64,000 nt of DNA from Bremerella volcania (GCF_007748115.1 NZ_CP036289.1:248001-312000); one strand, 5' to 3'. Positions 36,961-46,192 are shown, counted from the first letter of the stretch. Notes: a model not told the origin generated them from the sequence alone. Translations and numbers: made by a program.

Positions 36961-37506
36961 ATGAAGCGTTTTCTCCAACATCTGTACGCGAAATCGATCT
37001 ACTGGCCCTCATACTTCTATAACTGGACGATGATCCGGCGGCTCAAGTGGTGGCGTTGGTACGACGAAATCGACGAGCATGTTTTCGTGGGGGCGGTTCC
37101 GTCGCGCAAGATGGCCCTCGATTTGGCCGAAAGTGGCATCAAAGGAGTGATCAATACGTGCCACGAATATGAAGGGCCCCTGGACATCTATAAAGAGCAT
37201 GGCGTCGAACAACTCTATCTACCAACGGTCGACTTTACGCCCCCGAGTGTCGAGGACATCGACGAAGGGGTGCGTTTTATCGAACGGTTCGTTGCCGAAA
37301 ATAAGGACGTCTACGTCCACTGCAAAGCAGGCCGAGCCCGCAGTGCGACGATCGTCATGTGTTGGCTGATGAAAGCCAAGGGGATGACCCCGGAACAGGC
37401 CCAGGTGTACCTTCTGGAAAAGCGTCGCCAGGTGTTAGCGACGCTTTATCGTCGTCCGGTCGTGCAGGAGTACTATCGACAACTCCAGGAAACGGCCGAG
37501 GCCTAA
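36961..37506 (+). CDS. PTPMT1-like dual-specificity phosphatase, probable phosphatidylglycerophosphate phosphatase
   Basis: A 181-residue phosphatase with the active-site loop VHCKAGRARSAT, catalytic Cys near residue 121. The region EQLYLPTVDFTPPSVEDIDEGVRFIERF before the loop and TPEQAQVYLLEKR after it match mitochondrial PTPMT1, which dephosphorylates phosphatidylglycerophosphate in cardiolipin synthesis. A PTPMT1-type enzyme with this activity has been described in Rhodopirellula baltica, so the same role is likely here. The basic, aromatic N-terminus (FLQHLYAKSIYWPSYFYNW) may sit on the membrane. The ATG at 36961 is used; an in-frame TTG at 36952 is an alternative. It is divergent from the DUF1080-ThuA gene. 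Confidence 0.85.
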   Translation: MKRFLQHLYAKSIYWPSYFYNWTMIRRLKWWRWYDEIDEHVFVGAVPSRKMALDLAESGIKGVINTCHEYEGPLDIYKEHGVEQLYLPTVDFTPPSVEDIDEGVRFIERFVAENKDVYVHCKAGRARSATIVMCWLMKAKGMTPEQAQVYLLEKRRQVLATLYRRPVVQEYYRQLQETAEA

Positions 37507-37513
37507 ACGGTCG

Positions 37514-37870
37514 TTAGATTGCCCCGCCAGCTCGGTTGGCTTCTTCCAGAGCGTCCAGAAGTTCGTGAACGAGAAACTCGCCGCAGTAGATCGTCACCGC
37601 AACCGGCAGGATCACCGTGAAGAAGACCGTAGCCAGCGAGATCAATACCTTCGACCAGGCCGAGTACTTCGGGCTTAGCCAAAGCAGCGGTAAACCCAAC
37701 GGGCCGATCGACAGGATGACGATCCAGATGATCGTATGGCTACGTACGGCCGATCGGATACTAGGCGGCAGGCCTGCATCGATGGTCCGCTCGGCTGGGA
37801 CCGGAGCCTCAGGGGCAACCGCCGGAAGCTGAGGCTTATCGAGAAGTTCCGTCTCGTCGTTCATAGCCAT
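37514..37870 (-). CDS. small two-helix membrane protein of unknown function
   Basis: 118 residues from the ATG at 37870 (an ATG at 37864 is also possible). A cytosolic-looking Pro/Ala/Glu-rich N-terminus is followed by two hydrophobic segments: IIWIVILSIGPLGLPLLWL and VLISLATVFFTVILPVAV. The tail is acidic. I do not recognise a family. It converges with the phosphatase gene, eight bases apart. The N-terminal extension available in frame runs through unlikely coding sequence and is left out. Confidence 0.6.
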   Translation of the reverse strand: MAMNDETELLDKPQLPAVAPEAPVPAERTIDAGLPPSIRSAVRSHTIIWIVILSIGPLGLPLLWLSPKYSAWSKVLISLATVFFTVILPVAVTIYCGEFLVHELLDALEEANRAGGAI

Positions 37871-37994
37871 GTAGGGGGTAAGACGCGTGCGCAGTAACTG
37901 CCCAAAGTTTAGGACACTCGCCGCGAAACGCAAATTCCACCCGCACAATGATTAACCAGGACTTCATACGGACACGTTGGTATCCGCATGTCGC

Positions 37995-38357
37995 CTATGA
38001 CTTCAAGTCAATCGGCAAGGCATCGATCTTGGCCGCCAGGATAAAGTCGTTCTCGCTGAGTCCGCCGATCGCATGGGTCCATAGTTCAATCGAAACGTTG
38101 CGATACCCGGCGATGTGCAGGTCGGGGTGATGACCATCTTCTTCGGCAACTTCGGCGACCTTATTGAAAAAGTCCATGCCGGCCATGAAATTCTTGACCG
38201 TCCAGTCTTTGCGGATCCGCTGGCCTTCGTGCGTCAGGTACCAACCGTCGAGTTTGGCCAACTGATCGTTGGCTTCGTTCACGCTGCACGGGTCGACCCC
38301 CCCTTCGCACGGCTTGCACTTCTTTTGCGTCAATTGATCGGGCGTTTGGATATCCAT
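37995..38357 (-). CDS. pterin-4a-carbinolamine dehydratase-like protein
   Basis: A 120-residue member of the PCD/DCoH family, which dehydrates 4a-hydroxytetrahydropterin during pterin recycling. The active-site block EEDGHHPDLHIAGYRNV contains the histidine pair and downstream His of the family, and WTHAIGGLSENDFILAAKID ends the fold. An N-terminal KKCKPCEGG precedes it, as in other bacterial members. The start is ATG 38357, because an upstream ATG (38375) lies at the end of a terminator T-run and lacks a ribosome-binding site, while AGGGA precedes 38357. No aromatic amino acid hydroxylase gene is nearby. Confidence 0.88.
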   Translation of the reverse strand: MDIQTPDQLTQKKCKPCEGGVDPCSVNEANDQLAKLDGWYLTHEGQRIRKDWTVKNFMAGMDFFNKVAEVAEEDGHHPDLHIAGYRNVSIELWTHAIGGLSENDFILAAKIDALPIDLKS

Positions 38358-38376
38358 GGTGTGGAGTCCCTTCATG

Positions 38377-38410
38377 AAAAAAGCCCTGGCACCGTCAAAG
38401 AGGCCAGGGC
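38377..38410 (-). terminator. Rho-independent terminator of the TPR gene
   Basis: On the minus strand the sequence reads gccctggc, a 12-nt loop, gccagggc and then TTTTTT. The stem arms lie at 38403-38410 and 38383-38390 and the T-run at 38377-38382. It follows the TPR gene and immediately precedes the pterin dehydratase gene. Confidence 0.88.
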
Positions 38411-38486
38411 GAGCGTTTCGTTTGGGTGTGGCCTCTGCGTTCATTCTTCCGAATACTCGAGGCGAAGCAAACAAAAAAGAGTTGGC

Positions 38487-40247
38487 TCAGGAGACGGGGT
38501 CCATGTCGGGGACTGGTTCCATCATCTCTGGCTTATCATCCTTCTTCCCCTTTTTGCCGGGCTTTTCTTGGTCGGCGTCTTTCAACTGTTCGGCCACCTT
38601 GGAAGCCGGACCGGCGATGGTATCGGTTTTGCCACCTTCCTTGGTGTTTTGAATTTCTCGCCAGGCTTCGTTGCCATCGTAACAATCCAACTCGTTCTTG
38701 AGGTGCTCGCGAATCTCGGCGGCAGCTTCGTCGCCACCGGCGACTTCGACGGCCTTCTTCGACCACTTGCGAGCTTCCTCGAAGTCACCCTTTTCGGCGT
38801 GAGCCGCGGCTAAGGTCGACAAGATGTGAGCTTGCGAGTAGTCGGTCGCCTCGCAGGCCTTTACGGCGTACTTGAGCGCTTTCTCGCCATCACGAACGTC
38901 CTCTTTGGGGGACGTGGCCAAGACCCACGCCAGGTTGTTCAGGATACCCCCTTCTTCATCATCTTGAATCTTGAGCGCGGCCATGTAAGTTTCGACTGCC
39001 TCGGCATGTTTGCCGTAAGAGAGCAGGGCATCTCCTTTGCCACGCAGCGCGAGAACGTTATCAGGCTCGATCTTAAGGACCTGATCGTAGACTTCCACGG
39101 CCTTGCGAGGACGCTTGTCGGCTTGATAGAGGGTTGCCAGCTGCAAGGCGATCGTGGCGTTGTCGCTGTTGCGAATCTGGAGCGCTTCGAGGTCGCGAAT
39201 CGCTTCGGCGAACTTCCCTTCCTGGGCGTATAGCGTGGCTCGCATGAGCAATGCCTGCATGTTGCCGGTGTCGGCAGCCAAGGCCCGCTCGACGTCTTGC
39301 AGGGCCGACTTGTAGTCTTCCCGTTCCACGTACAAACTGGCCCGCATCAACAGAGCCGGCACCGATCGCGGGGCGAGAACCAGTACCTGATCCAGGTCTT
39401 CAATCGCCGCGTTCAGATTGCCGGCCATCGTCTTGAATTGGGCTCGCAGCAAGTAACCAATCGGCGAGTTGGGATTGGCTTGAATGATTTGATCGACCGC
39501 CTTGATCGCTTCGTCGAACTCACCCAATCGGGCAAACGCACGAGCATATGCTTGCAGCGAAGTCAGGTCGCCGGGGGCCAACTGTTCGGTAACGACCTTC
39601 AGGTCGGCCAAGGCTTCTTGAAACTTTTCCTGTTCCAGATACATCAGCCCACGGAGTCGATACGCGTCGGCATTGTTCGGATGAGCTTCGATGGCCTTGG
39701 TCAGCACGTCAATCTGAGCATCGGGGCCTTCAGCGAATACAAGGGAGACGACCAGCGCTTTCGAGAGGGGCTCGCCGGTTCCTTGCAGCAGTTCGATCGC
39801 CTTGTTGATGCTCTTTTTCGCTTGATCGCGATCTCCTTCAGGTAGAAGCAAGAGACGTGCCTTCAGGAAATGGAGCATGCCGACCGAGTCGTCGTACTTC
39901 AGACCCTTGTTGACCTCGGCGACCGCTTTGTCGCGTAGTTCTTTCCAGTCTTTGCGCTGCTGGGCTTCTTCGAAGATCCCTTTGCCCATGGCTTCGGCCC
40001 GTTGGTAGCGTACCGAGGTGAGCAGTTGCTTGGCGAAGACCTGGTCTTCTTCGTGCAGCCCCTTGTCTAAGGCCGATTCACAAAGTTCGGCGACCTTGGC
40101 CAGATCGTCCATCCCTTCGGCGTCGAGTTTCAAGTCGACTGCTTTGTCGAGATCGGCTTGCCCTGCGTAATCCTCAGCCGCCAGGGGGAGGGTTAAGAAG
40201 CCACCTATCATTGTGGCTACCACGAAGAGGGAGAATCGCCCAACCAT
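38487..40247 (-). CDS. exported TPR-repeat protein
   Basis: A 586-residue protein with a signal peptide (MVGRFSLFVVATMIGGFLTLPLAAE). From about residue 110 to 510 it consists of tandem tetratricopeptide repeats with typical blocks such as NADAYRLRGLMYLEQEKFQEAL, read here in part as LRGLMYLEQ, and similar units at LLRAQFKTMAGN and LLMRASLYVERED. The C-terminus is lysine-rich and ends in acidic residues (KKGKKDDKPEMMEPVP). It is probably a periplasmic scaffold; the partner is unknown. It is divergent from the PQQ lipoprotein gene and is followed by a clear terminator. Confidence 0.9.
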   Translation of the reverse strand: MVGRFSLFVVATMIGGFLTLPLAAEDYAGQADLDKAVDLKLDAEGMDDLAKVAELCESALDKGLHEEDQVFAKQLLTSVRYQRAEAMGKGIFEEAQQRKDWKELRDKAVAEVNKGLKYDDSVGMLHFLKARLLLLPEGDRDQAKKSINKAIELLQGTGEPLSKALVVSLVFAEGPDAQIDVLTKAIEAHPNNADAYRLRGLMYLEQEKFQEALADLKVVTEQLAPGDLTSLQAYARAFARLGEFDEAIKAVDQIIQANPNSPIGYLLRAQFKTMAGNLNAAIEDLDQVLVLAPRSVPALLMRASLYVEREDYKSALQDVERALAADTGNMQALLMRATLYAQEGKFAEAIRDLEALQIRNSDNATIALQLATLYQADKRPRKAVEVYDQVLKIEPDNVLALRGKGDALLSYGKHAEAVETYMAALKIQDDEEGGILNNLAWVLATSPKEDVRDGEKALKYAVKACEATDYSQAHILSTLAAAHAEKGDFEEARKWSKKAVEVAGGDEAAAEIREHLKNELDCYDGNEAWREIQNTKEGGKTDTIAGPASKVAEQLKDADQEKPGKKGKKDDKPEMMEPVPDMDPVS

Positions 40248-40390
40248 GATGTTTTTATCTAACTCCGTGAGAACATTTTGTTAGCGGATTCGCGTAAAAT
40301 GTTATTCTAAGCAATTAGGCAGACCTTGCCATGACGAGAATTCAGGGAATTTATTTCGATTCGGCAATATGCAAAGAAGCTGTTGCCGGA

Positions 40391-41716
40391 ATGACTCCCC
40401 AACGGAGACGCATGATGCTCGCAGGATATCGCCGATTTGTGTCCCTATCGCTTGCGGTAGGTGCGTTGCTGCTTGGTTGTCGGCAAGAGCCGGTTGCCGA
40501 GATCCATGCCCCGCAAGGCGAAGCCGCTCAAGCTGCCGATCCGGTATCGCTGCCGCCCAGTAGCTGGCCCTGGTGGCGCGGCCAAGATCGGGATGGGATC
40601 GCCCATCAAGAGATCGCCGATTTCCAGTGGACCAGCCAACCCAACGTCGTCTGGAGTGCTAAAATCCAGGGACTGGGGCATTCTTCGCCCATTGTCGTGG
40701 GGGACAAGGTCTTCATCACGACGGCCGATGCCAAGCAGGAAACCAAGTCGCTAGTCTGCTATGAGACCATCATGGGCAAGCCGAACTGGACTACCACGGT
40801 CCATCAGGGCGGCTTTATGCGGACCCATCAAAAGAACTCTCAGGCCTCCGCGACACCAGCCACCGACGGAAAGTACATCTTTACGGCGTTCGTGGTGAAG
40901 GACTCTTTATATGTCACGGCGATCGATCTGAAAGGACAAATCGTCTGGCAGAAGGAAGCCGGACCATTCCGCAGCCAGCATGGCTATGGAAGTTCGCCGA
41001 TCATTTTCGAGTCGTACGTGATAGTCTTGGCGGACTCGGATGGGCCTGGGTTCTTAGCCGCATTGCGACGAGACACCGGAGACATCGTCTGGCGGGTAGG
41101 ACGTTCGTCTGAACCAAGTTACGGCTCGCCTATTCTGGCCGAAGTTGCCGGCAGGCAACAGATTCTCATTGGCGGGACTGGGAAGACGTCAGCCTACGAC
41201 CCCAACAATGGCGAACTTCTGTGGTCGGTCAGCGGTCCTGCGAAGACGACTGCCAATACCCCAGTGGTTGCCGGGGACCTGGTGATTTCGACCGGCGGCT
41301 ATCCTCAAAACGGATCGATTGCCGTCCGAGTCGATAGAGATGGGGAGAAAGTCAGAGAAACGATTGAATGGGAAGCCAGGGAGCGGATTTATGTCCCGTC
41401 CCCTTTGGTACACGATGGTAAGATCTTCGCGGTCAACGACGACGGAATCGGGCTGTGCTACGACGCGGTGACTGGCGAGCGTCTCGCGCGGAAGCGTATC
41501 GGCGGTAACTTCAGTGCCTCGTTGACCTTATACGGCAATTACATGCTCGTTCCCGACGAGGACGGGACAATGCACGTCTTTGATGCGACTCCCGATTTTA
41601 ACTCGGTTGCCCAGTTTCATCTCGAGGGAAATGGATTCGCCAGCCCTGTGTTCGCGGGCGGAAAGCTGTATTGGAGAACATCGACGCATCTCTACTGCCT
41701 CGCGCCTGCTTCGTAG
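40391..41716 (+). CDS. PQQ-type beta-propeller lipoprotein
   Basis: From the ATG at 40391 this is 441 residues. The N-terminus MTPQRRRMMLAGYRRF is followed by a hydrophobic stretch ending in the lipobox LLLGC near residue 32, so it is probably a membrane-anchored lipoprotein. The body (~60-440) is a PQQ/BamB-like propeller with WPWWRGQDRDG at the start, characteristic of planctomycete and verrucomicrobial outer-membrane PQQ proteins. Blades include GQIVWQKEAG, GDIVWRVGR and GELLWSVSG. An upstream in-frame ATG at 40331 adds 20 unlikely residues. It is divergent from the TPR gene. Quinone-dependent catalysis is not proven by the motifs. Confidence 0.87.
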   Translation: MTPQRRRMMLAGYRRFVSLSLAVGALLLGCRQEPVAEIHAPQGEAAQAADPVSLPPSSWPWWRGQDRDGIAHQEIADFQWTSQPNVVWSAKIQGLGHSSPIVVGDKVFITTADAKQETKSLVCYETIMGKPNWTTTVHQGGFMRTHQKNSQASATPATDGKYIFTAFVVKDSLYVTAIDLKGQIVWQKEAGPFRSQHGYGSSPIIFESYVIVLADSDGPGFLAALRRDTGDIVWRVGRSSEPSYGSPILAEVAGRQQILIGGTGKTSAYDPNNGELLWSVSGPAKTTANTPVVAGDLVISTGGYPQNGSIAVRVDRDGEKVRETIEWEARERIYVPSPLVHDGKIFAVNDDGIGLCYDAVTGERLARKRIGGNFSASLTLYGNYMLVPDEDGTMHVFDATPDFNSVAQFHLEGNGFASPVFAGGKLYWRTSTHLYCLAPAS

Positions 41717-42189
41717 TTGCGAAAGCACCAACTAAGCCAGTTCGAATGGGTGGCACGCTTGGCAAATCGGGGCTAGTTTCGCCTTTTTGCCAAATTCTTC
41801 TGATGGCTCGTGACATCACATCGGCGTAAGTTCCTTTTGTGTAAGGGTTTAGCTAAGAAGTTGCCAAGGGAGTTAAATAGGTCAAATCCAATATAATTCT
41901 TTTGACAACAGAGATGAGGATCGTTATATTGGCCATTTAATGGATAAGGCTGCTTCTATCCGAAGTGGCACATTTCCTTCCATTACCTACCCATATTTGC
42001 CTACCTTTTTTGAAGATGGCCGAGTTTAGCGGCGATCGTTCAATGTTACGCTCGCGTCCAACACCCTTGCGCTTCACATATTAGGGGTTTGGCGCCGTTC
42101 CTTCCGTTTCGCTTGAAATTGGTGAAACCTTTCATCAATCCAAGTCATTCCCAAGAAGCTGAACACACCCAAAACTGTTGGAGATGGTC
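41717..42189. other. 473-bp intergenic region with hairpin, promoter and leader
   Basis: No gene is supported. An 8-bp hairpin (ttggcaaa at 41759-41766 with tttgccaa at 41786-41793) lies behind the lipoprotein gene and may weakly terminate it. Further on come the promoter at 41902-41930 and a leader of about 250 nt. In the leader, 42112-42144 can fold: attggtgaaa pairs with tttcatcaat, with one G-T pair. Confidence 0.55.
41902..41930 (+). promoter_or_regulatory. strong sigma70-like promoter
   Basis: A perfect TTGACA -35 (41902-41907), a 17-nt spacer and TATATT (41925-41930, one base from consensus). The predicted start near 41937 gives a leader of about 250 nt before the DUF1501 gene at 42190. 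It is the best promoter match in the window and probably drives the four-gene set to 51517. Confidence 0.75.
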
Positions 42190-43497
42190 ATGAAGAAGTG
42201 CAAGGGGAACCCGCTGAGTCGACGTAATTTTCTTACCGTCGGTGCCGCGGCAGGTCTGGGGCTGAGCATGTCCGACATGTTCCGGCTGCAAGAAGCCCAG
42301 GCAGAAATCAAGCAGTATGATTTCATCGAAGCCAAGGCCAAGAGCGTCATTCACATTTACCTGCCGGGTGGTGCCGCCCAACAGGAACTGTGGGATCCGA
42401 AGCCATATTCGCCGATCGAATATCGCGGCGAAATGAAGACGGTCAAAACCAATACCGGCGAGTACTTCAGCGAAGCACTGCCTAAAACCGCTCAAGTGGC
42501 CGACAAACTGTGCATCATTCGTTCGATGAGCCATGGTGAAGCCGCTCACGAACGTGGCACGCACAACATGTTCACCGGATACCGTCCCAGCCCGGCGCTT
42601 AAGTTTCCCAGCTTCGGTGCCGTAGTGAGTCACGAGTACGGTCCGCGCAAGAATCTGCCTCCTTACGTTTGCGTGCCAAACGTGCCTAACGAATTTGCAG
42701 GCACGGGCTATCTAAGTTCTTCCTTTGCACCATTCTCGCTGGGTTCCGATCCAGCCAGCGGTGGTTTCAAGGTTCGTGACCTGAGCCTGCCAGGCGGCGT
42801 GGATGATGCTCGTTTCTATCGTCGTCGCTCGGCTCTGGATGCCGTCAACAACTACTTCGCTCAGAAGAACGAGTCGGATCAAGTTGCGGCAATGGATACC
42901 TTCTACGAACGAGCTTACAGCTTGGTTTCGTCGCCGGAAGCTCGTGAAGCATTTAACATTGATGCCGAAGATGCCAAGATTCGCGATGAGTATGGTCGCA
43001 ATCAGGCCGGCCAGCGTATGCTGATGGCTCGACGTCTGGTTCAGTCCGGCGTTCGCATGGTCACGCTGACTTATGGCGGTTGGGACATGCATCAACGCAT
43101 TACCGACAGCATCAAGCGTCAGGTGCCTGACTTCGATCAAGCCTTTTCGGCACTGATTCGCGACCTCGATCGCCAAGGCATCCTGGACGACACGCTGGTG
43201 ATGGTTTCCTCCGAATTCGGACGTACGCCGAAGATCAACAAGGACGCTGGGCGCGATCACTGGCCGAAAGTCTTCAGCGTGGCATTAGCCGGCGGTGGTC
43301 TGAAGAAAGGCTACATCCATGGTGCCTCGAACGCCACTTCGAGCGAGCCAGAACTCGACCCAGTCGGTCCCGAAGATCTTGCCACCACCATGTACCACCA
43401 GTTGGGTATCGTGGCTGACAAGGAATTGATGGCACCTGGCGATCGTCCGATTGAAATCGTTGACGGTGGCAAGGTCATCAAAGACCTGCTGGCCTAA
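42190..43497 (+). CDS. DUF1501 domain-containing protein
   Basis: A 435-residue DUF1501 protein. ATG 42190 is chosen because GGAG lies six bases upstream; in-frame TTG 42178 and ATG 42184 overlap that site. The N-terminus KGNPLSRRNFLTVGAAAGLGLS is a Tat signal. Motifs: HIYLPGGAAQQELWDPKP near residue 52, IIRSMSHGEAAHERG near 115, SSEFGRTPKINKDAGRDHWPKVF near 338 (given here in two parts, SSEFGRTP and GRDHWPKVF). It belongs to a different subgroup from the other two DUF1501 proteins in the window. It opens the four-gene cluster ending at 51517 and probably shares its transcript. Confidence 0.92.
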   Translation: MKKCKGNPLSRRNFLTVGAAAGLGLSMSDMFRLQEAQAEIKQYDFIEAKAKSVIHIYLPGGAAQQELWDPKPYSPIEYRGEMKTVKTNTGEYFSEALPKTAQVADKLCIIRSMSHGEAAHERGTHNMFTGYRPSPALKFPSFGAVVSHEYGPRKNLPPYVCVPNVPNEFAGTGYLSSSFAPFSLGSDPASGGFKVRDLSLPGGVDDARFYRRRSALDAVNNYFAQKNESDQVAAMDTFYERAYSLVSSPEAREAFNIDAEDAKIRDEYGRNQAGQRMLMARRLVQSGVRMVTLTYGGWDMHQRITDSIKRQVPDFDQAFSALIRDLDRQGILDDTLVMVSSEFGRTPKINKDAGRDHWPKVFSVALAGGGLKKGYIHGASNATSSEPELDPVGPEDLATTMYHQLGIVADKELMAPGDRPIEIVDGGKVIKDLLA

Positions 43498-43567
43498 CTT
43501 AGTAGAAACTGGCTTCGCGACGGCAGAAAACACTTCGCCTTCGTGAGGTTCAGGTTAGAATAAAACC

Positions 43568-43599
43568 GTTCGGCCTGGGCAAGTTTGCCCAGGCCGAAC
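43568..43599. terminator. strong hairpin between the DUF1501 and PPC genes
   Basis: gttcggcctgggcaa (43568-43582) pairs perfectly with ttgcccaggccgaac (43585-43599). On the plus strand no T-run follows, while on the minus strand it is followed by GGTTTTATT. In the plus-strand transcript it may be a partial terminator or an mRNA-stabilising or processing structure. Confidence 0.65.
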
Positions 43600-43702
43600 C
43601 TATCATCCCCGCCTAAAATCGTGAGTTCGGTTTCCTGCCAGCTTCCGGCTCTCGTTTTCTCCCCCACACGATTTGAACCCTTCATCTGGACGCGGTACCG
43701 TC

Positions 43703-46111
43703 ATGAAACGCCTCCAAGTTCTTTTATTGGCTACGGTCATCACGACGCTGATCTCAGCTGATATCCTGGCTGCCAAGCCAGCTTTCTCGCGGATCAGCCC
43801 TCCTGGTTTCCAACGCGGTCAAGAGATCACCGTGACGTTGCAAGGAGATCGCCTGAAAGACACTCAGGAGATTCTTTACTTCGAGCCAGGCGTCTCAACC
43901 AAATCGATCGAGGCAGAAGACGACAAGAAGGTAAAAGTCACCCTGAACGTCACTCCTGACTGCCGTCTTGGCCAGCATGCGATGCGGCTGCGGACGGCGA
44001 CTGGGCTGAGCGATGTGGTTCTCTTCTACGTCGGCGCCCTGCCAGAAATCGAAGAGAAAGAACCCAATAGCGATTTTAAAGAACCGCAGCCCGTCGAAAT
44101 GGGAACCACAGTCAACGGAATCATCCAGAACGAAGATGTCGACTACTTCGTCATCGAGGCCAAGAAAGGTCAGCGGATCACGGCCGAATTGACTGGCCTG
44201 CGATTGGGCCTGACCTTCTTCGATCCGTACGTCGCGATCCTCAACCAGCAACGTTTTGAACTCGCTAAGAGCGACGATGAACCTCTCTTATTCCAAGACT
44301 GCCTCTGCTCGCTTTTGGCTCCGGAAGATGGCAAGTACATCATTCAGGTCCGCGAAAGCAGCTACGGCGGCAACGGCAATTGTGCCTATCGCCTGAGCGT
44401 CGGCAGCTTCCCACGTCCCAAAGGTATCTACCCAACCGGCGGCAAGCCAGGCGAAGAGATCGAAGTCACTTGGTTAGGCGACCCTTCCGGCACGCAGACC
44501 GCCAAGGTACGTTTGCCAGAGAAGGAAGGCGAGTTTCTGTACTATCCAGAAGATCAGTACGGTATCGCTCCTTCCCCGAACCGTTTGTTCGTTTCGAGTC
44601 TGCCTGGCGTAGTCGAGAAGGAACCGAACAACGACCTGAAGGCAGCCACGCCCATGCAAGGGCCGGGCGTTGCCAGTGGTGTGATCGAACAGAAGGGGGA
44701 CTACGACCACTTTGCATTCCCGGCCAAGAAGGGGCAAGAGTATGACGTTCGCGTCTATGCTCGCGAAGATTTGCGTTCCTACCTGGATCCCGTCGTCGAT
44801 GTCTATCAACAGTCCAACGGCAAGCGTCTGGGTGGCAACGACGACACCGGCGGAAATATCGATAGCTACGTTCGCGTCAAAGCGGAAGAAGATACCGACT
44901 TGGTGGTCCGTGTGCGTGACCACCTTGGCTCTGGCAGTCCGCTGAACATCTACCGCGTGGAAGTCACCCAGCGTACGCCGAGCCTGGTCATCGACATTCC
45001 GGAAGTCGAGCGATATAAAGCCCGCACGATGAGTGTTCCGCAAGACAACTACATGGCTGTCTTGTTGACCGCTCGCCGCGAGAACTTCGGCGGCGAACTG
45101 AAGTTTGATTTCCATGATCTGCCGGAAGGAATCGAAGTGATCACCTTCCCCATGGCGGAAAATACCAACAAGTTGCCAGTCCTCATGCGAGCCAAGCCCG
45201 ATGCCCAACTCAACGGCAAGTTGGTGGATGTCGTGGCCAGGCCGACCAACCAGGATATCAAGGTTGAAGGACACGTGCTACAGCGTACGATGCTCGTTCG
45301 CGGTCAAAACAACCGTGACGTGTGGGGTCACGATACCGACCGCATGTCGGTCGCCGTCGTCGAGAAAGTCCCTTACAAGCTCGAGATCGTTCAACCGAAG
45401 GTGCCGGTCGTCCGCGATGGCTCGATGAAGCTGAAAGTGAAAGCGACGCGTGCCGAAGGGTTTGAAGATGAAATCCGCCTGCGTCTGCTCGACGATCCAC
45501 CGGGCATTGGCGCCTCGCGTTCGATCAAAATCGAAAAGGGGCAGACCGAAGCTGAGATTCCCGTCACGGCCAACGGCGGTGCGGCCATCGGTGTTCACAA
45601 GATTTGCGTTTTGGGAACCTCCGGCCTGTCGGAAGTCTCTTCTCCCTTCGCCGACTTGGAAGTTGCTGATCGCATCGTTGACTTCGCCTTCAATCAAGCT
45701 GCCTGCGAGCAAGGGCAAGAGGCTCAGATCGTTGTTGGTTTGACCGCCAAACGAGAATTCCCTGGCGAGGCTACCGTCGAACTGCTGGGAATGCCTTCTG
45801 GCGTGACCACCGAACCGGTCAAAGTGAACAAAGACGCTGAAAAAGCGGTCTTCACCGTCAAAGTTGCCCAAGACGCGAAAGATGGCAAACACAAGTCGAT
45901 CGTGGCCCGCATCACGGTGACCGAAAACGACGAGCCAATTGTTCAGACCAACGGCAACATCGAACTGCGGGTCGACAAGCCGCTGCCACCCAAAGTGGCC
46001 ACCGCCAAACCCAAGGACGAACCGAAGAAGGAAGAGGCTCCTAAGCCGAAACCGGAACGTCCGCTCAGTCGCCTGGAACAACTGCGACTGGCTAAGGAAA
46101 TGGGCGAGTAA
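43703..46111 (+). CDS. exported protein with pre-peptidase C-terminal (PPC) domains
   Basis: An 802-residue exported protein. The ATG at 43703 starts a signal peptide (MKRLQVLLLATVITTLISAD); a 10-residue extension from 43673 is unlikely. An Ig-like segment (~25-115) is followed by two PPC-type domains: one around EKEPNSDFKEPQPVEMG...DYFVIEAKKGQ (~125-240) and one around EKEPNNDLKAATPM...HFAFPAKKGQ (~310-420). The remainder is beta-rich, Ig-like. The C-terminus is Lys/Pro-rich with RPLSRLEQLRLAKEM. PPC domains often help secreted enzymes bind polymers; no catalytic site is seen. It sits between a DUF1501 and a DUF1549/DUF1553 gene, in a widespread planctomycete order. Confidence 0.85.
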   Translation: MKRLQVLLLATVITTLISADILAAKPAFSRISPPGFQRGQEITVTLQGDRLKDTQEILYFEPGVSTKSIEAEDDKKVKVTLNVTPDCRLGQHAMRLRTATGLSDVVLFYVGALPEIEEKEPNSDFKEPQPVEMGTTVNGIIQNEDVDYFVIEAKKGQRITAELTGLRLGLTFFDPYVAILNQQRFELAKSDDEPLLFQDCLCSLLAPEDGKYIIQVRESSYGGNGNCAYRLSVGSFPRPKGIYPTGGKPGEEIEVTWLGDPSGTQTAKVRLPEKEGEFLYYPEDQYGIAPSPNRLFVSSLPGVVEKEPNNDLKAATPMQGPGVASGVIEQKGDYDHFAFPAKKGQEYDVRVYAREDLRSYLDPVVDVYQQSNGKRLGGNDDTGGNIDSYVRVKAEEDTDLVVRVRDHLGSGSPLNIYRVEVTQRTPSLVIDIPEVERYKARTMSVPQDNYMAVLLTARRENFGGELKFDFHDLPEGIEVITFPMAENTNKLPVLMRAKPDAQLNGKLVDVVARPTNQDIKVEGHVLQRTMLVRGQNNRDVWGHDTDRMSVAVVEKVPYKLEIVQPKVPVVRDGSMKLKVKATRAEGFEDEIRLRLLDDPPGIGASRSIKIEKGQTEAEIPVTANGGAAIGVHKICVLGTSGLSEVSSPFADLEVADRIVDFAFNQAACEQGQEAQIVVGLTAKREFPGEATVELLGMPSGVTTEPVKVNKDAEKAVFTVKVAQDAKDGKHKSIVARITVTENDEPIVQTNGNIELRVDKPLPPKVATAKPKDEPKKEEAPKPKPERPLSRLEQLRLAKEMGE

Positions 46112-46192
46112 ACGCCTGCTTTCGATTCCCCCCAGAACAAGATTCCTATACCCTTCCCAGGATAAACGGCGAAAGCCGAAGGAGAGCCAGCC

